From Ceratotherium simum simum (lineage: Eukaryota; Chordata; Mammalia; Perissodactyla; Rhinocerotidae), in NCBI RefSeq assembly GCF_000283155.1, contig NW_004454195.1, forward strand, positions 7,021,897 to 7,085,896: a DNA stretch of 64,000 nucleotides, given 5' to 3'. Shown one piece after another: positions 34,767 to 46,440 of this stretch (within the stretch, counting starts at the first letter, position 1; the number at the start of each line of letters is the position of its first letter). The position numbers and the translations under genes are program-made. Below the pieces are notes generated by a model. The model had not been told where the DNA came from and did no database searches. It worked only from the letters and a program-made list of their open reading frames with translations.

Positions 34767-35023
34767 TTTATTTTATTTTATTTTTTTTGGTGAGGAAGAT
34801 CGGCCCTGAGCTAACATCTGCCAATCCTCCTCTTTTTTGCTGAGGAAGACTGGCCCTGGGCTCACATTCGTGCCCATCTTCCTCCACTTTATATGGGATG
34901 CCGCCACAGCATGGCCTGACAAGCGGTGCGTCGGTGCACGCCTGGGATCCGACCCGGCGAACCCCGGGCCGCCGCAGCGGAGCGCGCGCACTTAACCACT
35001 TGCGCCACCAGGCCGGCCCTTTG
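34767..35023 (-). mobile_element. ERE SINE, antisense, young-looking, 14-bp target duplication
   Basis: This is the best-preserved copy in the window. It retains many CpGs (gcgtcggtgc, ccggcgaacc, gccgccgcagcggagcgcgc). The A-tail reads as a T-rich run with TTTTA units. gttgactagttctt is exact at 34,753-34,766 and 35,024-35,037. Confidence 0.97.
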
Positions 35024-35037
35024 GTTGACTAGTTCTT

Positions 35038-35339
35038 GAACATAGAGTGGCAGTTTAAGGAAGGAAAAACCCGTTAGGCCTTATTAATGAATATCTTCTT
35101 ACCGCTTTTGAGTAGCCTACACCCCCATACCCCCATCCCCCAGATTGAGTGAAAACAAGTCACTCTTGTAAATGTGAAGTTCCTTGTTGAATGTTTTGGT
35201 AAATCCATGGGTTTCTTGCCAAGATGCAGCTGTTCTACGATCAGGTCCTTTCCAGGGGCTTTTGCATGGGGAGGCACAGCCTAGATGCCCTAAACTATTT
35301 TTTGCTAAGCCTCAGCTCTCTATAAACCAGATCTGATGA
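35038..35339. other. No recognised feature
   Basis: Short unique stretch; C-rich 'acccccatacccccatcccc' at 35,120. Confidence 0.45.
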
Positions 35340-35505
35340 CAAATTGTCAAGTTCAACAATATGATATTTGCATATCATATATATACATATATCAAATATA
35401 TGTATATATACATATATATATACATATATCAAATCATTATGTTGTACATCTTGGGCTAACACAATGTTATATGTCAATTATATCTCAATGACCTGGGAAA
35501 AAATA
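35340..35505 (+). mobile_element. L1 3' tip with TA/CATA-rich tract
   Basis: 'aatcattatgttgtacatct' and 'caatgttatatgtcaattat' with 'atctcaatga' are the extreme end of an L1MA/MB-type 3' UTR. Before it, 35,366-35,430 is built of tatatacatata words with local self-complementarity. Confidence 0.75.
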
Positions 35506-38174
35506 TATGACATCCATGTTCTCATACATTAAGAAAGATTATTTGCCTGCAATTTCGGGGCAAAAGAGGTCATTATGGCCAATACTAAAAGGGAATGATT
35601 TAAAAGGCATGACAAAGTTCTTCAAATTGACAAAATTACACAATAACTGATTGAAGTTTTAAGCAAACTCAGGGGGGAACAGGAAGAAAGTTGGTGCCAC
35701 CCCATTCTTTTCATGAGATGTTAATGCAAAGAAGGAGATAGAGAAAATGAATCATTACCTCTCTGCCCGTGGAATGAAAGGAGAGTGCCAAATGAGTGGC
35801 TAGTCAAGGGCCCAGGTCAAGAAAGTCCCTTGTAGCAGCCCTCAAACCATCACTGTCCCAAGCATGAGTGCACTGAGAAGGTGTTGTGGGCCTTCAGAGC
35901 CCAATGATTCCCCTGATCCCCAAAAAACACTAGAAAATATCTGTACCATCCGATGATGTCCCAGCTCCCCATTTGGATCTCTTGATATGGAACACTCAGT
36001 GAGACAGGAGGTTAAAGGTCTCTCAATTAATAAAATAGGGACTCTCTCTCAACCACTTAACAGGGACATTATGAAGGAATATAAAGTCATATATGTTTTT
36101 ACACATGGAGTTGGGCTGGTCATTGAAAAAAAAAAGCTTTATGTATGTATGGTGTTGTGATAGAGACAGAGGACACACTGCCTTATTCCTGACTACTTTC
36201 AGTCTTAAAAAGAAGTGCTTCCTTAGGAAAAGAACACTCTTCAGCTGCATGACATGCACTCCTCACCCATTCTGTTGAGGTTGATACTCAGCAATTTTGA
36301 CTCAAAAATTAATTTCAGGTAAGTAGATGTGGGACTTAAAAAGATATATTAATTCCATTTGGGACACTAAGAAGTATTCAGACAGCAATTACTTTGCACA
36401 ACCCAATATGGTTCTTGGTAAACAAAAACAGCCATTAAAAATCTCCGGTCCCTTTAAACAAGATGGTAGATGGTCAAACAATGTCTGCCTCATGTCAGAG
36501 GAAACAAATGGTCATAAATTTTATTTAACTCCCGCTTCTCTGGGAAATAAAAGCAATAAACATAAGAATCAAACTCTGAAAATTGCTGATCAAAAGTAAT
36601 TCAGTGTCACAACACTGTTGCTCAAGGAACACAGATTTTCCTGTGATTTTTTTTTTTTTACAATAATGTCTGTAATTATTATTACTTACAGGGTACTTGA
36701 TAAGGTACTCAACAGTATATTAAACATTACTCTCTCTGATGGATTTACAATCTATAAAAATACGTTAAATCTAACTTTTCCAACACTTACTTTGCCAGGC
36801 CCTCCCTCACCTTCCCTCTCACCCCTTACCTTCTTTCTGTATATATCCATTCATAAAACACATCCGTTGAGACGCATACACAGGAAGCACATCTGCCTCC
36901 ACCTTCTCAAATAGCTTTGCCCTTTCTTCTTTTCTTGACAAATTTCTACTTTCCACACCTATCTCCGTTTAATTGTCCAATATTTTTATACAAACATTTG
37001 AAGAAAAGGAACTTTCCAGAACATTCACTAGGCAAAAAAAAAGAAAAGAAAGAACTTCAAACATGGAAAGACAGCATTACTTAGAGAAGAACACTGCTTG
37101 TTATGGAGAATAACTGAAACTAGGAGAAATTTCAGCCCTCCCTCCCTTCCTTCCTTCCTTCCTTAACTCAGTGCCCTGTTGCTATCAGCTACAGATCGAT
37201 GCAACCAAATCACCCTCTGCTGAGCTCTGACAGCCAGTTTCAGGGACTGGAAAGTTCTGGAAAAGTTCTTCGGTGTGCAGTCAGAAATATTTTAGAACTT
37301 GGAATCTCAAGGACAGAAGTGATATGCCAGAATAACAAAGGCCAACCCAGCTAAATAAATAAATACATAAATAAGCGTAGTGAGGGGAAAATATGGTTTC
37401 ATTAGAAAAGCCTTTCTGGGTAATTGAAAACTAAAGAAATGCTAGGAGAAATCAACCAAAAGAAAATTAGGAGCCACAAAACTGGAGATAAAGTAGAATT
37501 AAAGGTAAAAGAATCAAAGGCAGGATACAATCTGGAAGGTCAATTGATAAAATGTGAGGAAAGCAATGAACCAACACCAATCAATACAGCTCCGTATGAA
37601 CCGAATCACAGCCTAATAACCACATCACATCCATTTCATGGTACTATCTATCACACGAACTGCAGGAAGCAGTAGCAATTCAACTTACTGCACACTCCAG
37701 CGAACTGGCTTCCAAGCGTCATTTGAAAGGAAAAGGAACAGTGTGGCGGTAGCTGTTGCGATAGAGGGGTGAGGGAGCAGAGCCAGCTTGCAGAACGGCC
37801 TATGAGCTCCTGTAAATACAAATCTGGGGCAAAGGTGGGAGAGAGGGACCAGAGTAAGGGACACGTATAGGGGAGTACTTGAAGCATGCCTGATCAGATT
37901 CCACATCAAATTAAAAAGTCCTACTGGGTACTGCTCTGATGCGTGATGGAGAAAGGAATCAATAGCAATCAGAAGCAGGAGGAGAGGGAGAGAGAAAGGC
38001 TGGAGGAAACTTGAGGCATAAATCAAATTATGAAGAAGCACAGACTCGTGAGCTAGTCAAGATGTCTAAAGCTGAGATAAATGGACAACGGCTTCAGAAT
38101 TACAGGTTTTTATTTAGATTGTTTTCCTTCTATCTTCATATCACTGTGGCATTTTGACTTATCTCCTGGAAAAA
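35506..38174. other. About 2.7 kb of unique sequence
   Basis: No repeat family is recognised apart from (CCTT)n at 37,137-37,164 and an AAAT-rich run at 37,351-37,375. Frames up to 118 codons (37,685-38,041 minus) show no known domain. 36,270-36,610 has several TTAATT words but no stronger signal. Confidence 0.5.
37137..37164 (+). repeat. (CCTT)n short tandem repeat
   Basis: About six tetranucleotide units with a CCTC lead-in. Confidence 0.92.
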
Positions 38175-38190
38175 AAAAATACAAAATTCT

Positions 38191-38403
38191 TTTTTTTTTT
38201 TAATAATTTTATTTATTTTTTTTTTTCCCCCAAAGCCCCAGTAGATAGTTGTATGTCATAGTTGCACATCCTTTCAGCCACTGCATGTGGGACTCGGCCC
38301 ATCATGGCCGGAGAAACGGTGTGTCAGTGCGCGCCCGGGATCTGAACCCAGGCCGCCAGCAGCGGAGCGCGCGCACTTAACCGCCAAGCCACGGGGCCAG
38401 CCC
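38191..38403 (-). mobile_element. ERE1-type SINE, antisense, 16-bp target duplication
   Basis: After two T-rich runs it reads 'ccccaaagccccagtagata' and 'gtatgtcatagttgcacatc', the ERE1 tail type. It ends 'aaccgccaagccacggggcc'. aaaaatacaaaattct is exact at 38,175-38,190 and 38,404-38,419. It is the only pure ERE1-type copy here. Confidence 0.95.
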
Positions 38404-38419
38404 AAAAATACAAAATTCT

Positions 38420-39488
38420 GAGAGAAAAAATACATACTACATATGTTCTTTAAGCTATATTCAGAGTGCATGCTGTATACCTGCTTATCAAGGCTGCTGG
38501 CTACAGGGTGGCCTGCACTGCCATCCTGCTTTCCCTCTTGTCTTATGAAAGGCCACACTCTTCACCTGGGGCAAGGGGGCCAAGACGGCTACAACACTTC
38601 AAGGACTGTATCACGGGCATCCTCCAAATTTGTTTTATAGGAATAATTTTTTGTAAGAACTCAAAGGGTGGCCCCTTTTTCTTCACTATTATCATTCTCT
38701 ATCATTATCATTTGTTTTCAATTTGCTGCAGTTTGACTTCCCTTCTTAATGGAGATGTCAAGTCTGTGGTAAGCTCTGAGTAGAGATACATGACAAAAAT
38801 ACTTCAGAGAATTAAATAAATCCCTTACAGGGTTAGAATGCAGTCGCCTTAACTATGAAGAAAGGGCACAGATTGGAGCTTGTCTCAACATTTGCTCTGA
38901 TTATGCCAGGGAGTAAGTGAAGCATTCAAGTTGGTTAATCAAACCACATCTACCTTGTAACGTATATAGGTAATAAATTATATTTATAATAAAAAACTAT
39001 TTTTAAATGGTATATACTTTGATTTTAACAACTTTCCACTATTTATCAACCACATTCAAAAAATATTAAGCAAGAAACTACTCAGGCTAATCTAAAAGGA
39101 ATGTAATTTTCAACCAGAGAATTTAGTCAAGGTATCTTATGTAACCACAGGTCTTGACTGCTGGTATGCAGACATTCATCTATGTAAAGTTCAGTGTCCT
39201 CAATTTTTGGTAGGGACATTTGCAAAATATCCTCCTTTAACCCAAAGCATTAATTGTTTTCTGAGAAATTTATATTTTCTCCTAAATTATTTGGCAGGCT
39301 AGGTAAGAATATAACAAAATTCTTCTCTCCTCTCATTGTAATGGGTGTAGGAGTCAGGAGTACATAACAATAAAACCACAGACTTTGCAAAACTGAACAT
39401 TTCTGGAGCCAAAACAAACTTCAGAGGCCTCAGTTTTGCCCAAAATTTAGATTCCAGAGTTTAAATCCAAATACCTAAAACTATACCC
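38420..39488. other. Unique sequence, nothing recognised
   Basis: Frames of 65-105 codons near 38,440-38,780 have no known similarity. Confidence 0.5.
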
Positions 39489-40210
39489 TTTTTTTTTAAT
39501 TTTTGGGTTATTGCAGTAACATTGGTTTATAACATTGTAAAAATTTCAGGTGTACATCATTATACTTCTATTTCTGCATAGATTACATCATGTTCACCAC
39601 CAAAATACTGATTACAACCCATTACCACACACATGTACCGAATTATCCCTTTCACCCTCCTCCCTCCCCCCTTCCCTCTGGTAACCACCAATCCAATCTC
39701 TGTCTCTATGTGTTTGTTTATTGTTGTTATTATGTACCACCTAATGAAGGAAATCATACAGTATTTGACCTTCTCCCTCTGACTTATTTCACTTTGCATT
39801 ATACCCTCAATGTCCATCCATGTTGTCACATATGGCTGGATTTCATCGTTTCTTATGGCTGAGTAGTATTCCATTGTGTATAGATACCACATCTTCTTTA
39901 TCCATTCGTCCCTTGATGGGCGCTTAGGTTGCTTCCAAGTCTTGGCTATTGTGAATAACACTGCAATGAACACAGGGGTGCATGTACCTTTACAAATTGG
40001 TGTTTTCAAGTTCTTTGGATAAATACCCAGCAGTGGAATAGCTGGATCATATGGTAGTCCTATCCTTGATTTTTTGAGGAATCTCCATACTGTTTTCCAT
40101 AGTGGCTGCACCAGTTTGCACTCCCACCAGCAGTGTATGAGAGTTCCCTTCTCTCCACATCCTCTCCAACACATGTTGTTTCCTGTCTTGTTAATTATAG
40201 CCATTCTGAC
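39489..40210 (-). mobile_element. 5'-truncated LINE-1, youngest in the window
   Basis: The antisense L1 comprises a 9-bp T-run (A-tail), about 180 bp of 3' UTR of the type also seen at 25,697, then the ORF2 C-terminal coding part. The ORF2-derived frame is still open, implying fewer mutations than the other L1 pieces. The 5' break falls at the complement of 'ccgtcagaatggctataatt'. No duplication matching the 3' flank (acctaaaactatacc) is found at the 5' junction. A 28-bp sequence shared with 41,424 begins there instead. Confidence 0.93.
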
Positions 40211-40291
40211 GGCTACACTGGTAAAAGACCTTTGAGCAATGGTGGGAGCATGATGAGGAGCAAAGAATGAAGGGGAAAAGGAGAGAAACAA
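39560..40291 (-). pseudogene. LINE-1 ORF2p C-terminal fragment (open, 243 codons)
   Basis: Full-length L1 ORF2p is an endonuclease-reverse transcriptase of roughly 1,275 residues. Only its C-terminal end is present, with no EN or RT domain. Residues 1-27 come from flanking DNA. ORF2 similarity starts near V28. A CX3CX7HX4C cysteine motif is intact (C41, C45, H53, C58). Conserved blocks follow: [56 protein letters not shown]. After about residue 185 the frame runs on through 3' UTR sequence with no stop until 39,560. The start codon is incidental. It is not expected to encode a functional protein. Confidence 0.9.
40211..40238 (+). repeat. 28-bp direct repeat, copy 1 (abuts the L1 5' end)
   Basis: Begins ggctacactggt and ends cctttgagca. 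It is identical over 28 bp to 41,424-41,451. The copy starts exactly where L1 similarity stops. Confidence 0.95.
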
Positions 40292-40487
40292 AATTGAGAC
40301 TGTGTGTGTACAAGGTGTTTGGTAAGAGGTGAATCACAACTGGTGCCTCTTAATGCAAATTATGCCTTTAAACTCAAAAAGGTAGAAACAAACTTGGATA
40401 GGAAGAAATGAAAACACAAGAAAAGAAGTAAGGAAATTAAAATGAACACAAGAGTTACTTAAATTATTTCAGGTGCCCAGATCAAAA
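40239..40487. other. Short unique stretch
   Basis: A/G-rich, nothing recognised. Confidence 0.45.
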
Positions 40488-40503
40488 AAAAAAAGAGCAA
40501 AGG

Positions 40504-40746
40504 GGGCCAGCCCGGTGGCGTAGTGGTTAAGTTCACATGATTTGCTTCAGCGGCCCGGAGTTCACAGGTTTGGATCAGGGAGCGGACCTACGCACTGCTT
40601 ATCAAGCCATGCAGTGGCAGGAGTCCCACATACAAAAAGTAGAGGAGGATGGGCAAGGATGTTAGCCCAGGGCCAATCTTCTTCAGCAAAAGGAGGAGGA
40701 TTGGCAACAGATGTTAGCTCAGGGCTAATCTTCCTCACACACACAC
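40504..40746 (+). mobile_element. ERE SINE, sense, 16-bp target duplication
   Basis: The head 'ggccagcccggtggcgtagt' leads to 'aggatgttagcccagggcc' and 'cagatgttagctcagggcta', then a CA-rich run and A-tail. aaaaaaagagcaaagg flanks it at 40,488-40,503 and 40,747-40,762. Confidence 0.95.
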
Positions 40747-40762
40747 AAAAAAAGAGCAAAGG

Positions 40763-42660
40763 AAAGGACTCAGTGCATTATCTTTGTTGCAATCTTGGGA
40801 AATAGTATAAGAAAAAGGACTGGAGATGGACAAACATTGTTCTCCCTCAAATATATTGTAAAGTAGATTCTGGAAAATATAGATCTGTTTCCTTGATATT
40901 GTACCCTTGCAAAATTACTGCCATTAAAACCTAAGAAGATGCATTTAGTTCCAGAAAAATCAAAGGCACAAGTACAAGTTGGGGGCATCTAACTCATGAT
41001 AAAAAAATAAGTTATATGAATTCATGATTAAAAAAAAAAAAAAAAACATAAGTTAGAGGCTCAGAAAGCCTGTGTTCTTTTCACATTGGATGTGCTAGTG
41101 ATATTGACCAAGCCATCTAAGTTCTCTGATTCATAGATTCCCTGATGGTAAGATGCATGCAATAACATCCACACTTCTTGCCTCAGAATTACTGTCGACA
41201 TCAAATGAAATGTATGAAAATACTTTGTAAACTGTAGAACACCATGGAAAGGCCAGGGATATTATTATCAATATATATGAAAGAAGATGTTTAAAGTTAC
41301 AGTTGACTATCCAATAGGAGTGAGTCACCACCTGATGTGGCTGATACAAAAGCTATGGCACCCTGAGTGGCCTTAACAGAATAGCAGTGAGGGAATTGAT
41401 CCTTTTTCCACCCTCGCTGGTGAGGCTACACTGGTAAAAGACCTTTGAGCATGATTTCTATCTTCCTATGGCTGAAAGACTGGCAGTGAAGAAGGACCAT
41501 TTGCTTTACTCTTTGCAGAGTGCAGAACCAAAACAACCAGACAGAAATTAATTGGTTAAAGAATTGACTACATACCTGCAGTGGTTTTCAAATCCAATAT
41601 CTTATAGTTTTATGTATGGGAAAAGGAAGAGAGAAGTTGGTAATTTGGGGAGGAATCCCCTGACATCAATTCTCTACATGAAAGCACACTCTTGAGATGC
41701 AGAGTGTGCAACACACATAGCCCTACGTGGCAGGAACCCTTCCCTCCACCGTGAGATGGGTGGTTTTTCGTGTACGTAAATCCATAGAGAGGGTCGAGTT
41801 ATAAAGTCTACCCCTTAAATGGTATCCTGCAGTCCTATGAAGAATACTTGCTTCCCTCCCTAATCTTTAAGAAATAGTTTTCTAGAATGGGCGCTTCCCA
41901 CTTCCCAATAACTTCTTCTTCTTGTTTTATGAAAATTGTCCCTAACCAAAAATTGCTCCTCACACTTAGGGTGTGAAATAGGGCAAATAAAAAAAGACCC
42001 CTCATCTATTCCCAACCACCTCAGCATGGAAAATAGAGTGATGACTTCATCACCTTCAAGCATCCCCATATATTCAAAGACCTATGACTTCCTGCAGTTG
42101 AATTCCTAATTGTTTTCAATAGAGTACTTAAACCTAGAAAAGAGAGATACAGATAGTTGACCAAAAATGCAGCTATGATATCTGATGGCTAAGGAGAAAA
42201 AAGACCATGGGAAGAGTCTGTCAGAAATAGAAAACAGTCCTCACATGGGACCAATACAATCTTTCTCAGTTCTCTGCTAATCAAAAGCCAAACAGCTGGA
42301 ACGCAGTGGGATTCCATGCTGAAGCTTGTGTGCAATGTGCCGACTCGCCTGGCAGCCAAAGTGTGGCCAAGGAGGGTGCCAAAAGGGCATTGCTCCCTGT
42401 GTTTTCATCTTGGAAGGACCTGCCAGAGTCGCTCCAACTGAAGCCTGTCTGTCTCGCCACAGGTTGTTGAGAAATTCTCGCAAGCGCACATCTTGCCATA
42501 GTGTGAAGAGCACTAGATTCACATACAAAGCTAGTCCTTTATCCAAGAATTCTACAAGTATGTACAACAAATATGTTAAGTCGAATATACTCCTTCGATT
42601 ATGTTACTTGCATTCTATTCTGTAAGCTTTTCCTTGTAAAAAGAGTATTATTTAAAAGCT
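40763..42660. other. Unique sequence with a poly-A run
   Basis: An A-run lies at 41,029-41,046. 42,270-42,600 is GC-richer, with opposing frames of 69-99 codons, none with known similarity; I considered a processed pseudogene but found no parent. Confidence 0.5.
41424..41451 (+). repeat. 28-bp direct repeat, copy 2
   Basis: Identical to 40,211-40,238, same orientation, 1,213 bp apart. Both copies are followed by 'tgat': directly here, and after a 12-bp extension in copy 1. Confidence 0.95.
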
Positions 42661-42664
42661 GTAT

Positions 42665-42890
42665 TAGAATAGGTAAATTCATAGAGTTTCTAGAGGTTAG
42701 GAGGAAGGAAGGAACCAGAGGCAACTGATTAAGGGGCACAGGGTTTTTTGGGGGGTGACGAAAATGTTTGGAACTAGATAGAGATGATGGTTGCACCACA
42801 TTGTGAATGCTCTAAATGCCACTGAATTGTTCACTTTAAAATGGTTAATTTTATGTTATGTGAATTCCACTCAATAAAAAAATATATTAG
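42665..42890 (+). mobile_element. L1M 3' UTR end
   Basis: 'gataaattcatagag'-like start, 'gatgatggttgcaccacatt', 'aatgccactgaattgttcac' and 'aatggttaattttatgttat' are the standard L1M 3' UTR order, ending in an A-rich tail. Confidence 0.87.
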
Positions 42891-43420
42891 AATGAGATGG
42901 AAGATGCTGAGAACAAGCTTATGTTCATTAGAAAAATCAACTTCCTGGCCCATAAGAAAACACAGCATTTCCTTTCCTATGTTTTTTATGGAGAAACTGC
43001 CCTAGTCACACCCAGAGGCAAATGAAATCATCTTTCCCAACCCAGAGAAGATTTGGCCCTGCAATCAGTCAGTCAACAGTGACTGTTCCTCTGGGGCCTG
43101 GCAGTTGGCATTTACCATCTTCCTTCCTTTTAAAGCTTGGAAAACAATGGAAACACTGTCTTCCATTTTCAAACTTGTCACACTCTCGTAAAAAGATCCC
43201 TATGAAGAGGTTTTTTTCCAATGTACTGATTGAAGTGTTTCCAATTATTATTGATATTGTACTTTCCCAAGACTGATTTATTAAATGACTATAGCTACAG
43301 GATTCCTTAAACAAAATTGATCTGGAATTCATCTAACTTATCTTGGGTAAGTTAGCTTCCAGGCACAGACACTTCCTATAGAAAGGGATGGGTTTAAAGG
43401 GTGTGCTTGATATCACCTGA
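42891..43420. other. Unique sequence, nothing recognised
   Basis: Two opposing 84-87 codon frames overlap and are not recognisable. Confidence 0.5.
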
Positions 43421-43801
43421 TATATTAGCAAGGGTTCTCCAGAGAAACAGAACCAACAGGACATATAAAAGAGATTTATTATAGGGAATTGGCTCATGCA
43501 ATTATGGAGTCTGAGAAGTCCCAAGATCTACAGTTGGCAAGCTGGAGATCCAGGAGAGCCAATGGTATAGTTCCAGTACAAAAGACGGCAGGCTTAAGAC
43601 CCAAGAAGAGCTGATGTTTCAGTTTTCAGTTCGAATCTGAAGGCAGGCAAAGATCGATGTCCCAGTTCATACAGTCAGGCAGCAGGCTTCACTCCAGTCT
43701 AATGATTCAAATATTAATCTCGTGCAGAAAAACCATCACATGCACACAGAGCCCCACACTCTGTGGCCCAGTCAAGTTGACATATAAAATTAACCATCAC
43801 A
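43421..43801 (-). mobile_element. MaLR/ERVL-class LTR, antisense (family of 32,956)
   Basis: It shares 'gttctccagagaaacagaac', 'gagaattggctca'-like, 'gctgatgtttcag' and 'ggcccagtcaagttgacata' with its counterpart at 32,956-33,638. Its end 'ttaaccatcaca' is better preserved. A middle portion (the 'aggcccacccaca' part of the other copy) is deleted. Confidence 0.8.
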
Positions 43802-44334
43802 CTTAGTCACAGGACTTCGGACCAAATGTCCCACGCTCCATAGTTCCCAACACTGTCTTACAAAAAAAAAGAGTAGAAACTCAAATATTTGTTGAATGGA
43901 GAATGCCGATCTTTTTTCTCCAAATTTGTTCATTAAGAAATGTATCCAATAAAAACATTCAAGTAGTCCCCAAGCCAAATGAACCATTTAAATTAAACTA
44001 CATTAACTTTATTAGCCTTGGATGAAGGGTGTAACTGCTTACAAAAATGAAAACAAGAAAGAGTAAGCAGAGGGTTCCTGACAGCAATAGGCCACCTTCT
44101 TGATAATTTTCAGACCTGTGGAAGGATCCAGAGATGGGCAGGTGAAGAATTGAGTGAGGACTGACCCTGGAGAGAGCTGAAATAATGCGGACTAAGAATT
44201 TTTGTTATAATGTGTTAACGTAACACATTAACACTAGTATATGTGTGATAGTATACAGCGACACTGGTATATATTAACACTAGTATAACTGGAGGAAAAC
44301 ATTCTACGCTAACAGAGGAAAGCATATATTAAAT
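43802..44334. other. Unique sequence with a palindrome
   Basis: Nothing recognised apart from the palindrome and direct repeats at 44,208-44,287. Confidence 0.5.
44208..44230. repeat. Perfect palindrome, 10-bp arms, 3-bp spacer
   Basis: taatgtgtta, acg, taacacatta. It is followed by a duplicated attaacactagtata (44,227 and 44,272) and an intermediate acactggtatat at 44,261. Confidence 0.95.
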
Positions 44335-44565
44335 CAATGCTCTTATTTGAGTGGCCTAGAGGTTTAGGGTATGGACTTTGGAGTGAAACAACTTGGCTGA
44401 GTAAAATAACCTTACCATGCCATTCCAGACGAGGTTTTAAATCTCTGTCAGTGTTTTTAGGTGTAAAATGGGAAGAGTAGCACTTGCCTCATATGGTGTC
44501 TGTGTTGAATAATTCAGATATTACTCAGCATAGTATAAGTGCTCCGCTAACATTAGCTATCTTTT
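44335..44565 (+). mobile_element. MIR SINE
   Basis: 'gggtatggactttggagtga', 'ttaggtgtaaaatgggaaga' and 'cagcatagtataagtgctcc' keep sense MIR order, including the tail. Confidence 0.8.
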
Positions 44566-46264
44566 AACTATGTGGGCATTTTGGAAATTTATCACATACA
44601 TGTCTAAAGAGTTCTCTTCCAAGACTGAAGACTTCAGCACTTCAGATGGGCCATGGGATGGCAGGCAGAAGCCACAAACAGCTCCCCTGTGAGATTAGAT
44701 TAAGATCCCAAATTATCTACCCAAGGTTACAAACTTATTAGAGGCAATATGGCCACGAGGAGCAGAGGCAGATGCAGCCTGTCTCCATGAACCCCGGAGT
44801 CCCTATCAGGGAGCAGCACATGTCAATGCACTGCCTGCACAAGGAAGGTTTTCAACACATCCAGGAACCTTTTTCCTGCTGTGGATGAAGGAAGAAAACG
44901 TAAACAAGCATGCACCAACCATCTCTGGGTCATTAATGGAAATAACGAACACTCATCTAACTCCCAGTCCTCAAGCCAAGCTCAGCAGTGGTCAGAGAGA
45001 GAGCAGAGTCCACTCCCACCCGCCTCTGAACTGCTTCTCAGCCTCCAGTTCACTAGTTTCCTTGAAGGTCAACTTCCCCACCAAGGTCCACCCCTGACTC
45101 TGCTTGGTGCCGTTCTATCTTAGTGTTCTGATACTAAGCGTGCTTCAAGCACAAAAGTCTATTGTCCTACAGTGACCATTTCAATCTAAACACAACATCC
45201 CTTATAGTTCTCAGACCTTCCAGTGTAACTTGCATGAAGCAAGCTTTTCACTCTCTATGTGGCTACATCAGACCCAAGAACCAAGTACAAAGAAGTAACA
45301 TCCAGGCAAAGGGTTTTAAGAGGCATTTGGAACAGGCTGGTGCTGCCCTCCTCTCTTATTGTTATCTCCTTCACTTACCTGTACTGATGTCTGAAGGACC
45401 CCGGCAGAGAAAATTACTTGGAGAAAGCCAGGATTTTATTATTGTTGTTGCTAAAATTCAGATATTCCAGAGAAAAGGGACTCTCAAGCCTTGTGAATCA
45501 TTTAACATGACACAATTGGAGAGAAAATGGAAAGAAGGTTTCAGGAGTGAAGGAAGATGAGGAGTGGGAGAGAAAAAACACCAGACACTTGACAGGTAGG
45601 TTCAGGACTCAGGAGCACCAAGAGAGACTGAGTATCTGACAAAATGATGATAAAAAAGGAAAAGATAAATCTGGAACTAGAGGTAGGAGAACACCAAAGA
45701 AAGAACTCCATTTGCTGAAGAGCAGCTTTCCCATTGTTCTTTCCTCATTTAGCAGAGGAATCAGAACACACCCTATGGATCACAAGAAAGCATAGTAATA
45801 ATGTCCTACAAGGTTAGTTGATAAACAATCAAATGTTTTACAGCATTGGGGGAGAGGTGATAATGGCTTTTAATTGCCACACAAATTTTGAATGGTTCTT
45901 CAGCTCTAATCTTAGCTTGCAGAGCACTGGATCATATTATTGCCCCTCATGCACACAGCTTCCCTCCACAATTCTACCTTCTTGGATATGCCTCTCTATG
46001 TGCAACTTGAGTCAATTAATTCCTAATGCATCAAAGCCCAAATTTTGCTGTGGGCCTGCGCCAGCTTGAGAAACTAGCATCCTAATATGTGTTGAAAATA
46101 ATGCTACACCCCTTCTCTCCTGCCCCACATGCACACTCTGTTTTAGTGGACAAATTAAGCTCAAGGATCTGAGTTTCTAGTATACCAATAAATTTTGATT
46201 TAGGTAGCACCACCTTAAACAGAACACTGAGATTTTAAGAGAGGGGAACTTTCTTTCAACAATC
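44566..46264. other. About 1.7 kb of unique sequence
   Basis: The longest frame is 132 codons (45,162-45,560, plus) with no recognisable domain or splice context. Overlapping frames near 44,881-45,123 are likewise unsupported. Confidence 0.5.
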
Positions 46265-46440
46265 TCAGTGATTGAGAGCTGTACATCTCAACATTAATGT
46301 GAATACAAATCACCTGGGGATCTTGTTAAAATTCCATTTCTGATTCAGTCAGTCTGCAGTTCTAACATGCTCCCAAAGTGATGTTGATGCTGCTGGTCTG
46401 CAGTCACACTTTGAGTAGCAAAGATTTGGAAAACAAACAT
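46265..46440 (+). mobile_element. MER5-type hAT DNA transposon relic
   Basis: 'aatcacctggggatcttgtt', 'ttctgattcagtcagtctg' and 'gttgatgctgctggtctgca' with 'cacactttgag' match MER5A order. The left terminus is decayed. Confidence 0.82.

Noticed and set aside
35366..35435. Long TA/CATA alternating tract as a possible replication or matrix element
   Set aside because: It adjoins an L1 3' tip and is explained as microsatellite expansion in an A/T-rich tail.
42277..42625. Possible processed pseudogene, from opposing 69-99 codon frames in a GC-richer patch
   Set aside because: No recognisable parent protein, no poly-A tail and no flanking duplication.
45162..45560. 132-codon open frame, the longest outside repeats
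   Set aside because: Composition is unremarkable, with no recognisable motif. It lacks flanking splice sites, and I know no parent gene for a pseudogene.
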